Part shown: one piece after another, positions 13,987 through 21,073 of the stretch
Layout: each line of letters opens with the position of its first letter
Position numbering within the stretch: the first letter of the stretch is position 1
Assembly (NCBI GenBank): GCA_045594795.1
Contig: JAZNZF010000055.1
Coordinates: 1-22,552, forward strand
Source of the DNA: UMGS1532 sp045594795
GTDB taxonomy: Bacteria; Bacillota; Clostridia; Oscillospirales; Acutalibacteraceae
DNA length: 22,552 nucleotides
Direction of reading: 5' to 3'
Notes under the pieces: model-generated
Database searches by the model: none
Told to the model about the DNA's origin: nothing
The model's input: the letters and a program-made list of their open reading frames with translations, nothing else
Program-made: the position numbers and the translations under genes

Positions 13987-15183
13987 ATGAAAATTTTAGT
14001 AATTAACGCAGGTAGCTCGTCATTAAAATATCAATTAATAGATATGTCAAACGAAACCGTGCTTGCAAAAGGTAATTGTGACAGAATAGGCACCTCAGGT
14101 GTTATTAACCACAAGGCAAAAGGCGAAAGCTACAAAAAGGAAATTAATATGCCCACACACGTTGAGGCGTTTAACGTTTTAGTTGCGGCACTAACCGAGG
14201 GTGAGCTTGCGGTTATTGATAGTATGAGTGAAATTTCTGCCGTTGGTCACAGGGTTGTGCACGGCGGTCAAATTTTTAACAAATCCACACTTATTACCGA
14301 CGAGGTAATTAAACAGATAAGTGACCTAAGCGTTTTAGCGCCTTTACATAATCCCGCTGGTGTTTTGGGAATTAAGGCATGTATCGATATTCTTGGCAAC
14401 GACGTTCCTCAGGTTGCTGTTTTTGACACCTCATTCCACAGCACCATTCCTGATTATGCGTACACCTATGCAATTCCTTACGAGTATTACGAAAAATATG
14501 GAGTTAGAAAATACGGTTTCCACGGTACCTCACATAAATATGTTAGCAACCGCCTAGCAGAGCTTTTAGATAAGGATATTAAAGATATCAAAATCGTAAC
14601 CTGTCACTTAGGTAATGGTTGTTCGATTTCGGCTGTTAAAAACGGTGAATGTGTTGATACAAGCATGGGCTTTACACCGGTTGATGGCTTTATGATGGGC
14701 ACACGCTGCGGCACAATGGACCCATCTGTTTTAACCTTCATCGGCGAAAAAGAGAACTTAAGCTTCGAGGATATCAATAATATTTGTAATAAAAAATCTG
14801 GTTTACTGGGCATTTCCGGCCTTTCTAACGACAGCCGTGACGTTTGCGACGCTGCCGACAAGGGTGATTATCGCAGTAAACTTGCAACAACAATGCAAGA
14901 ATATCAAATTTTAAAATATGTTGGTTCGTATATTGCTGCTATGGGCGGCACAGATGCAATAGTGTTTACCGGCGGCTTGGGTGAGAATAACCCACGTATA
15001 CGCAAGAACATCTGTGATACACTTTCTTTCCTCGGTATAGAGTGCGATAACGACGCTAACAATTCAAGAGGTAAAGAAGTACGCATTTCAACCTTGGATT
15101 CTAAGGTTGCAGTATATGTAATCCCTACCGATGAAGAGTTAGTTATTGCCCGCGATACTGCTGAAATTTGCAGCAATTTATAA
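13987..15183 (+). CDS. ackA: Acetate kinase
   Basis: AckA converts acetyl phosphate and ADP to acetate and ATP, the main substrate-level ATP step in acetate-forming anaerobes. The 398-residue length is normal. Family motifs are seen in order: NAGSSSLKYQLID (Asn7 binding phosphate), VGHRVVHGG, VFDTSFHSTIP, YGFHGTSHKYVS (with the catalytic-site histidine), HLGNGCSISAVKNG, DTSMGFTPVDGFMMGTRCG, FTGGLGENNP and TDEELVIARDT. The ATG has a strong SD (GGAGGT). A phosphotransacetylase gene, the usual partner, is not next to it; a galactokinase-like gene follows after 14 nt without a terminator. It is divergent from tmcAL. Confidence 0.97.
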   Translation: MKILVINAGSSSLKYQLIDMSNETVLAKGNCDRIGTSGVINHKAKGESYKKEINMPTHVEAFNVLVAALTEGELAVIDSMSEISAVGHRVVHGGQIFNKSTLITDEVIKQISDLSVLAPLHNPAGVLGIKACIDILGNDVPQVAVFDTSFHSTIPDYAYTYAIPYEYYEKYGVRKYGFHGTSHKYVSNRLAELLDKDIKDIKIVTCHLGNGCSISAVKNGECVDTSMGFTPVDGFMMGTRCGTMDPSVLTFIGEKENLSFEDINNICNKKSGLLGISGLSNDSRDVCDAADKGDYRSKLATTMQEYQILKYVGSYIAAMGGTDAIVFTGGLGENNPRIRKNICDTLSFLGIECDNDANNSRGKEVRISTLDSKVAVYVIPTDEELVIARDTAEICSNL

Positions 15184-15197
15184 AAGAAGGATATCTT

Positions 15198-16469
15198 ATG
15201 AATATTAAAGAAACTATTGTTAAAATCAATGAGGGCTATTATAACGAAGATTTTATGCTTCTATATAACGATTGTATTAAGCCCTCAAAAAGATATACAG
15301 ATGCTTGTAAAAGTTTTTTAGAGCTTTATGGTGAACGAGATATAAGAATGTTTAGCGCGCCCGGTAGAACAGAAGTTGGCGGAAACCACACCGACCATCA
15401 GCACGGATGCGTCCTTGCGGGCAGCGTTAATCTCGACGTTATTGCCATTGTTTCTACTAATAACGATAACGTTGTTAGAATTAAATCTGAAGGCTACGAT
15501 ATGGATATAATATCCTTAGATGAGCTTGATTGCAAGGAAAACGAATGCGGCAAGGCTTCTGCGCTAATTCGCGGCATGCTTGGGATTATGAAATCTCAAG
15601 GTTATAATATTGGCGGATTTGATGCATATACTACATCTAACGTACTTAAAGGTTCAGGTCTTTCTTCGTCTGCTGCGTTTGAGGTTTTGATTGGCGTTAT
15701 AATTAACAATCTATTTAACAATGGTAAGGTTGATGCAGTAAATATTGCCAAGTTTGCCCAGAAAGCCGAAAATATATATTTCGGCAAACCTTGTGGACTT
15801 ATGGACCAAATGGCAAGCTCTGTTGGCGGTTTCACTTCAATTGATTTCAATGATACTGAAAATCTAATAATTAATAAAATTGATTTTGACTTAAGCAAAC
15901 AGAACCATTCGTTGTGTATCGTTAACACAGGCGGCAATCACGCTGATTTAACAGATGACTATGCAGACATAACTATTGGTGATAAAAAAATTGCTAACCA
16001 TTTTGGTAAAGATTATTTGCGCGAGGTTGATGAAGAAAAATTCTTTTTGTCAATCGCAGAGCTGCGTGAAAAGTATGGTGATAGACCAGTTCTTTGCGCC
16101 ATTCATTTTTTTGCTGATAATAAGCGCGCTATCGACGAAGCTAATGCTTTAAGACAGGGACGTTTTGATGATTTCTTGACTTTGGTTAAACAATCAGGAG
16201 ATTCTTCGTTTAAATATTTGCAAAATGTATATTCGGCACGTTTCCCAAATCAACAAGGCCTATCTGTTGCGATAGCGCTTACAGAAAGATTTTTAAACGG
16301 TAGGGGAGCGGTTCGTGTTCACGGTGGCGGTTTTGCTGGCACAATACAAGCATTTATTCCTAATGATTTACTTGAAGAATATAAAGAAATGATAGAGGAA
16401 ACATTTGGTAAGAATTCTTGCTATATTTTAAATATTCGTTCAGTAGGCGGTCATTCGTTAAAAATATAA
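15198..16469 (+). CDS. galK: Galactokinase-type GHMP sugar kinase
   Basis: The protein (423 residues) has the three GHMP kinase motifs. Motif 1 is SAPGRTEVGGNHTDHQHG (about 53-70), motif 2 is the ATP-binding GSGLSSSAAFE (from 152), motif 3 is VHGGGFAGTIQAF (about 374-386). Also seen is GLMDQMASSVGG, a galactokinase signature. Motif 1 departs from the classical GRVNLIGEHTDY: the Glu before His is Asn (GGNHTD). This variant is common among long clostridial galactokinase homologues, so galactose is the likely but not proven substrate. The ATG at 15198 has SD AGAAGG 7 nt upstream and follows ackA by 14 nt, implying co-transcription. No galT or galE is next to it. Confidence 0.82.
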   Translation: MNIKETIVKINEGYYNEDFMLLYNDCIKPSKRYTDACKSFLELYGERDIRMFSAPGRTEVGGNHTDHQHGCVLAGSVNLDVIAIVSTNNDNVVRIKSEGYDMDIISLDELDCKENECGKASALIRGMLGIMKSQGYNIGGFDAYTTSNVLKGSGLSSSAAFEVLIGVIINNLFNNGKVDAVNIAKFAQKAENIYFGKPCGLMDQMASSVGGFTSIDFNDTENLIINKIDFDLSKQNHSLCIVNTGGNHADLTDDYADITIGDKKIANHFGKDYLREVDEEKFFLSIAELREKYGDRPVLCAIHFFADNKRAIDEANALRQGRFDDFLTLVKQSGDSSFKYLQNVYSARFPNQQGLSVAIALTERFLNGRGAVRVHGGGFAGTIQAFIPNDLLEEYKEMIEETFGKNSCYILNIRSVGGHSLKI

Positions 16470-16487
16470 CAAAAACTAAAAAAACTA

Positions 16488-16516
16488 TTGATTTATGGGA
16501 ATAATTAATGTATAAT
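16488..16516 (+). promoter_or_regulatory. Sigma-A promoter of oadG-oadB
   Basis: TTGATT (16488-16493), 17-bp spacer, TATAAT (16511-16516), 36 bp before the oadG ATG and 18 bp after the galK-type stop, so oadGB is a separate transcription unit. Confidence 0.85.
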
Positions 16517-16552
16517 AACCATAATTTATTGTCGTTTAATCGGAGGAAAAAT

Positions 16553-16966
16553 ATGTACTCAATATTATCTGCTATTCAACAGAATGCTGCCGTTGTTGAT
16601 ACTAAAATTGGCGAAGGATATACTTGGGAGGCCGCCTGGAATGTTGCTATATGCGGTGCTACAATTGTGTTTTTAATGCTTGTTTTATTAGTTGTAGTTA
16701 TTATGATGTTTGGTAAAGTTATGGACATAGCAAACGGTAAATCAAAAGCTGAAACCAAAAATAATAAAGCTATAACAATTATAGAAAACAATTCTAACGA
16801 TGATATTGAAGACGAAGTTGTTGCTGCTATCGCTGCAGCGGTCGGCTATTTGTATAGTGGTTCTAATATTAAGCCTGTTATCAGAGCGATTAAACGCTCT
16901 AATAATAAGAACGAAAGAACTGCATGGGCAAAAGCAGGTGTTGCACAGAACACACGTGCATTTTAA
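16553..16966 (+). CDS. Na+-pumping decarboxylase gamma subunit (OadG type)
   Basis: The 137-residue protein has one N-terminal membrane helix (VAICGATIVFLMLVLLVVVIMM split across about 32-58) followed by a polar linker. A short Ala-rich segment (DEVVAAIAAAVGYLYSG) and a basic tail ending in a TAWAKAG-type motif follow, as in clostridial OadG proteins. The gamma subunit assembles the carboxyltransferase onto the membrane pump. ATG with perfect SD (GGAGG, spacing 7). It is 18 nt before the beta-subunit gene. Neither an alpha carboxyltransferase nor a biotin carrier gene is here. Sequence of this family is weakly conserved, and context with OadB supports the call. Confidence 0.82.
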   Translation: MYSILSAIQQNAAVVDTKIGEGYTWEAAWNVAICGATIVFLMLVLLVVVIMMFGKVMDIANGKSKAETKNNKAITIIENNSNDDIEDEVVAAIAAAVGYLYSGSNIKPVIRAIKRSNNKNERTAWAKAGVAQNTRAF

Positions 16967-16984
16967 TTTTAAAGGAGCAACGTA

Positions 16985-18172
16985 ATGTCTTTTTTTGAAA
17001 CCATTAAAGAAATTTTTTCGAATTCAGGATTTACCGGATTTATGCAAGACGGTGGCTATCTAAATCTTATTATGATTGGTGTTGCTTGCGTGCTACTATA
17101 TCTTGCTATTAAAAAGCAGTTTGAACCCCTATTGCTTTTGCCTATAGCATTTGGTATGCTGCTTGCTAATTTACCTTTTGCCGGAATATTTCACCCCGAA
17201 TATTTTGATACTGCAGCTTTACAAAACGGCCTTGATTATTCACAGATTTTGCATGGTGGTTTGTTAGATATTCTTTACCTTGGTGTTAAGCTTGGTATTT
17301 ACCCACCATTAATATTTTTGGGTATAGGCTGTATGACCGATTTTGGTCCGCTTATTAGCAATCCCAAAAGCTTTTTACTCGGCGCTGCTGCACAGCTTGG
17401 TATCTTTACTGCATTCTTAGGAGCTTTGCTTTTAGGCCTCCCTGCAAATGTAGCCGCTTCAATAGGTATTATTGGCGGTGCTGATGGTCCTACTGCAATA
17501 TTTGTGACATCAAAATTGGCACCTGAGTATTTAGGTCCTATCGCCGTTGCAGCTTATTCCTATATGGCGCTAATTCCGGTTATTCAACCGCCTATAATGA
17601 AATTGCTTACAACTAAAAAAGAACGCATGGTAAGAATGGAGCAGTTGCGTCCGGTATCTAAAACAGAAAAAATTGTTTTCCCCATTTTAGTTGCAATAAT
17701 TGTTTCGCTTCTTTTACCCGATGCTGCTACCTTGGTTGGTATGTTAATGCTTGGTAACCTTATGCGTGAATCCGGCGTTGTTGATAGAATTTCAAAAACC
17801 GCCCAAAATGAGCTTATGAATATTATTACAATATTCCTTGGCGTTTCTGTTGGTGCAACAACCACAGGCACGACCTTCTTAACTCTTGATACTCTCAAAA
17901 TTGTTGCTATGGGTCTTGCTGCGTTCTGTGTTGGTACTGCAGGCGGTGTTCTTTTCGGTAAGCTTATGTACTTGTTTACTGGTGGTAAAGTAAACCCACT
18001 TATTGGTTCTGCAGGCGTTTCGGCAGTTCCTATGGCCGCACGTGTTTCGCAAAAAATTGGCCAACAATATGACCCTGGCAACTTCCTTTTAATGCACACT
18101 ATGGGCCCCAATGTTGCGGGTGTTATAGGCTCTGCTGTTGCTGCGGGTATCTTGATTAATATGATTGGATAA
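16985..18172 (+). CDS. Na+-pumping decarboxylase beta subunit (OadB type)
   Basis: OadB-type proteins decarboxylate carboxybiotin and export Na+ across the cytoplasmic membrane. The 395-residue, very hydrophobic protein has the family core GIIGGADGPTAIFVTSKLAP, whose Asp (residue 167) matches the essential Na+/proton-site aspartate. It also has the C-terminal NPLIGSAGVSAVPMAARVSQ and FLLMHTMGPNVAGVIGSAVAAG blocks and a GIGCMTDFGPLI motif. Length is normal for Firmicute members. SD AAAGGAG 7 nt before ATG. The substrate of the complex (oxaloacetate, methylmalonyl-CoA, glutaconyl-CoA or another) is set by the alpha subunit, which is not in the window. A terminator follows. Confidence 0.94.
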   Translation: MSFFETIKEIFSNSGFTGFMQDGGYLNLIMIGVACVLLYLAIKKQFEPLLLLPIAFGMLLANLPFAGIFHPEYFDTAALQNGLDYSQILHGGLLDILYLGVKLGIYPPLIFLGIGCMTDFGPLISNPKSFLLGAAAQLGIFTAFLGALLLGLPANVAASIGIIGGADGPTAIFVTSKLAPEYLGPIAVAAYSYMALIPVIQPPIMKLLTTKKERMVRMEQLRPVSKTEKIVFPILVAIIVSLLLPDAATLVGMLMLGNLMRESGVVDRISKTAQNELMNIITIFLGVSVGATTTGTTFLTLDTLKIVAMGLAAFCVGTAGGVLFGKLMYLFTGGKVNPLIGSAGVSAVPMAARVSQKIGQQYDPGNFLLMHTMGPNVAGVIGSAVAAGILINMIG

Positions 18173-18176
18173 TTAT

Positions 18177-18213
18177 AAATGGGGCGTTAAACCGCCTCAT
18201 TTATTTCTTTTAT
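18177..18213 (+). terminator. Rho-independent terminator after oadB
   Basis: AAATGGGGCG (18177-18186) pairs with CGCCTCATTT (18193-18202; one G-T pair) around TTAAAC, followed by T-rich sequence. Confidence 0.75.
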
Positions 18214-18214
18214 A

Positions 18215-18243
18215 TTAACATTTTAGCGCCTTTAGAGTAAAAT
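18215..18243 (+). promoter_or_regulatory. Sigma-A-like promoter of yunB-ligA
   Basis: TTAACA (18215-18220), 17-bp spacer, TAAAAT (18238-18243), 29 bp before the yunB ATG. A sigma-E-type site, expected for a purely sporulation-specific gene, was not recognised. Confidence 0.55.
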
Positions 18244-18244
18244 G

Positions 18245-18271
18245 TAATAACCTAACATAAGGTGGTTATTA
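18245..18271 (+). other. Small hairpin around the yunB ribosome binding site
   Basis: TAATAACC (18245-18252) pairs exactly with GGTTATTA (18264-18271). The SD (AAGGTGG, 18259-18265) lies in the loop and right arm, right before the ATG at 18273. It could reduce translation; the stem is AT-rich and weak. Confidence 0.35.
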
Positions 18272-18272
18272 T

Positions 18273-18938
18273 ATGTTTTTTCGCCGTAAAATGTTTAAAA
18301 AGCGCAATAAAACGCTTATTCGAATAATTAAAATTATAATTGTTATTTTTATTTGCTCTGGTTTATTTTTCCATTATGACAACTCGATTACAGATATAAT
18401 AGTCGGTATTGCGATTAAGAATGCCGAAGATACAATTTCTAAATCACTTTCAAAATCAGTTAATAATGTAATTAAAAAAAGTGGAATAACCTATACCGAT
18501 TTAATAGACACTACCTATGTTAACGGAAAAATCTCTGCAATTAACGCTAATTCTACTAATGTTAATATAATCAAATCACAAATAATACTTGCTGTAGAAA
18601 AGGAGCTCGAGCGTTACAACTGTTTAGAAACAGTTGTTCAGCTTGGTAGCTTAAGCGGGCTTAACGTTTTGTCTAACAGAGGGCCTGATATTAGCGTTCT
18701 ATATGACTTATATTGCTCCTCAACAGCTAAAATTATAAGCACATTTAGTTCGGCGGGATTAAATCAAACCTGCCATAAGCTAAGCGTTGAAATTAAAACC
18801 GATTACTGCTTGGTTTTAAACGATGGTGACCATTTATCAAGTGTAATAAATGATTTTATTGTTGCTGAAACTGTAATTGTTGGTGATGTGCCTACAACCT
18901 ATGGCAGCATTTACGGATTAAACACAAAGGACGGATAG
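18273..18938 (+). CDS. yunB: Sporulation protein YunB
   Basis: YunB is a membrane-anchored protein needed for normal spore formation in Bacillus; its molecular role is not known. The 221-residue product has a basic N-terminus and one membrane helix (about 16-35, TLIRIIKIIIVIFICSGLFF). A conserved outside domain follows with family blocks LGSLSGLNVLSNRGPDISV, STFSSAGLNQTCHKLSVEIK, then FIVAETVIVGDVPTTYG near the C-terminus. ATG with SD AAGGTGG. It is only 2 nt before ligA, so the two are co-transcribed; this pairs a sporulation gene with a housekeeping replication gene. Confidence 0.9.
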   Translation: MFFRRKMFKKRNKTLIRIIKIIIVIFICSGLFFHYDNSITDIIVGIAIKNAEDTISKSLSKSVNNVIKKSGITYTDLIDTTYVNGKISAINANSTNVNIIKSQIILAVEKELERYNCLETVVQLGSLSGLNVLSNRGPDISVLYDLYCSSTAKIISTFSSAGLNQTCHKLSVEIKTDYCLVLNDGDHLSSVINDFIVAETVIVGDVPTTYGSIYGLNTKDG

Positions 18939-18940
18939 CG

Positions 18941-20911
18941 ATGCAAGAAATAAAAAATAAAATCGATATGCTTACAGATAAACTTAAGCATCATAGTAAG
19001 CTTTATTACGAGCTTGATGCTCCCGAAATTAGCGACAGAGAATATGATATGCTACAGCGCGAGCTCATAGAGCTCGAAAAGAAATATCCTCAGTTTGCAC
19101 ACTCCGATTCGCCTACAAAAAAGGTTGGCGGCGCTGCTTCCAAAAAGTTTTCAGAGGTTAAGCATGCGGTCAGAATGGAGAGCTTGCAGGATGCTTTTAG
19201 TTTCGACGAGTTAATTGCATTTGACAATAGAATTAAAGAAGCCTTTGGTGATATCGTTTATTCGGTAGAGCCTAAAATTGATGGTCTATCGGTTTCGCTT
19301 GAATATAGAAATGGTAAGTTTTATATCGGTTCTACAAGGGGCGATGGCGACGTTGGGGAGAACGTTACCGAAAACCTTGAGACTATAAAAACGATTCCTG
19401 ATAGAATTAATGCTAACTTGCCGCTTATCGAGGTTCGCGGCGAGGTTTATATGTCTCATCGAAGCTTTGATGAGTTTTATAAATATCAAGAAATTAACGG
19501 ACTTCAGCCACCTAAAAATCCGCGTAATGCAGCTGCTGGCTCACTAAGGCAGAAGGATTCCGAAATAACACGAAAACGTAATTTAGATATTTTCATTTTT
19601 AACATTCAACAGATTGAAGGCGTAGAGCTTAATTCACATATTGAATCACTTGAATATTTAAAAGAGCTTGGCTTTAACACCTTACCTTTTTATAAAAGAT
19701 GTAACTCTATTGATGAAGTTATTGATGAAATTAATCGCATTGGTGAAATCAGGGGAGAGCTTGATTTTGATATAGATGGTGCGGTTATTAAGGTTGATGA
19801 TTTTTCTCAACGCTCAAAGCTTGGCAGTACCTCTAAATTTCCTAAGTGGGCAATTGCTTACAAGTATCCACCCGAAGAAAAAGAAACCGTTTTAAAGGAT
19901 ATTGAAATTAACGTTGGAAGAACGGGCGCTTTAACGCCAACCGCTGTGTTTGACAGTGTTGTTTTAGCGGGAACAAGTGTGAGCCGAGCAACCTTGCATA
20001 ACCAAGATTTTATTGACGAAAAAGGAATTTGTATAGGTGATACTATAATTGTAAGAAAAGCGGGTGATATTATACCCGAAGTTGTTGCTGTTAAAGCTCA
20101 TGCAAATAATGCTGTTCCTTATAAACTACCTTCGCGCTGTCCGTCGTGTAACGCAGAGGTTGAAAAGGTAGAAGATGAAGCGGTAATCCGCTGTCCAAAT
20201 GCTGCATGTCCAGCACAACTTTTAAGAAACCTTACCCACTTTGCATCTCGCGATGCAATGGATATTGAGGGTATGGGACCTGCTGTTGTTGAAACATTGG
20301 TCAATGAGGGATTATTAAAATCACCAACAGATTTGTATAAACTAACTAAAGATAATTTGCTTAAATTAGAGCGATTTGCTGACAAATCGGCAGAGAATTT
20401 GATAAGCGCAATTGAAAAATCTAAATCTAATGAATTATACAGATTTGTTTATGGTCTTGGTATAAGGAATATAGGTCAAAAAGCATCAAAGCTTATTTGC
20501 GAAAAATTTTTAGATATAGATAAAATTGTTTTAGCTAAATATGAAGATTACCTCCTAATAGACGGCTTTGGTGAAACCCTTGCACTATCCGCATCACAAT
20601 TTTTCAATCGTGACGAAACTGTTAAGCTTATTAATGATTTTAAAGCCTGTGGGCTAAATTTAAAAGCTGAATCCAACCTTGTTGATAACCGCTTTAGCGG
20701 TATGACCTTTGTGCTTACAGGAACTCTTGATGGTATGACTCGTGACGAAGCTTCAAAAATTATTGAACAGCATGGCGGTAAAACATCTTCAAGTGTTTCA
20801 AAAAAGACAACATATGTATTAGCAGGAGAAGACGCCGGCAGTAAACTCACTAAAGCACAAGCTTTGGGTGTAAATATTATAAATTTAACTGAATTTTTAA
20901 AAATGATTTAA
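18941..20911 (+). CDS. ligA: NAD+-dependent DNA ligase LigA
   Basis: LigA seals nicks in DNA during replication and repair, using NAD+. The 656-residue protein has all domains in order. The Ia/adenylation domain carries the catalytic lysine in EPKIDG (Lys112), with RGDGDVGENVTEN, EVRGEVYM and RNAAAGSLRQ following. Then come an OB fold (VGRTGALTPTAVFDSVVLAG, SRATLHNQD), a four-Cys zinc finger (Cys400, Cys403, Cys418, Cys423), helix-hairpin-helix repeats (about 430-560) and a C-terminal BRCT domain (about 583-656, FSGMTFVLTGTLDGMTRDEA). Length matches the family. ATG at 18941, 2 nt after yunB; its SD is weak, so it may rely on coupling to yunB. pcrA and gatC, frequent neighbours, are absent. 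Confidence 0.97.
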   Translation: MQEIKNKIDMLTDKLKHHSKLYYELDAPEISDREYDMLQRELIELEKKYPQFAHSDSPTKKVGGAASKKFSEVKHAVRMESLQDAFSFDELIAFDNRIKEAFGDIVYSVEPKIDGLSVSLEYRNGKFYIGSTRGDGDVGENVTENLETIKTIPDRINANLPLIEVRGEVYMSHRSFDEFYKYQEINGLQPPKNPRNAAAGSLRQKDSEITRKRNLDIFIFNIQQIEGVELNSHIESLEYLKELGFNTLPFYKRCNSIDEVIDEINRIGEIRGELDFDIDGAVIKVDDFSQRSKLGSTSKFPKWAIAYKYPPEEKETVLKDIEINVGRTGALTPTAVFDSVVLAGTSVSRATLHNQDFIDEKGICIGDTIIVRKAGDIIPEVVAVKAHANNAVPYKLPSRCPSCNAEVEKVEDEAVIRCPNAACPAQLLRNLTHFASRDAMDIEGMGPAVVETLVNEGLLKSPTDLYKLTKDNLLKLERFADKSAENLISAIEKSKSNELYRFVYGLGIRNIGQKASKLICEKFLDIDKIVLAKYEDYLLIDGFGETLALSASQFFNRDETVKLINDFKACGLNLKAESNLVDNRFSGMTFVLTGTLDGMTRDEASKIIEQHGGKTSSSVSKKTTYVLAGEDAGSKLTKAQALGVNIINLTEFLKMI

Positions 20912-20919
20912 ATGTATTT

Positions 20920-20957
20920 TAAGCCATATATTTTTTGATATATGGCTTATTTTTTTT
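20920..20957 (+). terminator. Rho-independent terminator after ligA
   Basis: TAAGCCATATA (20920-20930) pairs with TATATGGCTTA (20939-20949), loop of 8, followed by eight T. Confidence 0.9.
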
Positions 20958-21014
20958 GTCAAGTTATTTAATTAACATTATATTGCCGAAAGTTAACAGA
21001 TTATTGTTATTTTA

Positions 21015-21042
21015 TTGCAAAAAGTTTATATTATGTTATATT
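21015..21042 (+). promoter_or_regulatory. Candidate sigma-A promoter of the GH95 gene
   Basis: TTGCAA (21015-21020), 16 bp, TATATT (21037-21042), with an extended -10 (TGT just before). It lies 31 bp before the ATG. Confidence 0.55.
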
Positions 21043-21073
21043 TAAATAAAAAAATCTTTTAGGGGTTTTGTAA

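Noticed and set aside
17584..18111. Minus-strand open frame of 175 codons
   Set aside because: Lies fully inside oadB, whose protein motifs are clear; no SD and no recognisable product. It is an antisense shadow.
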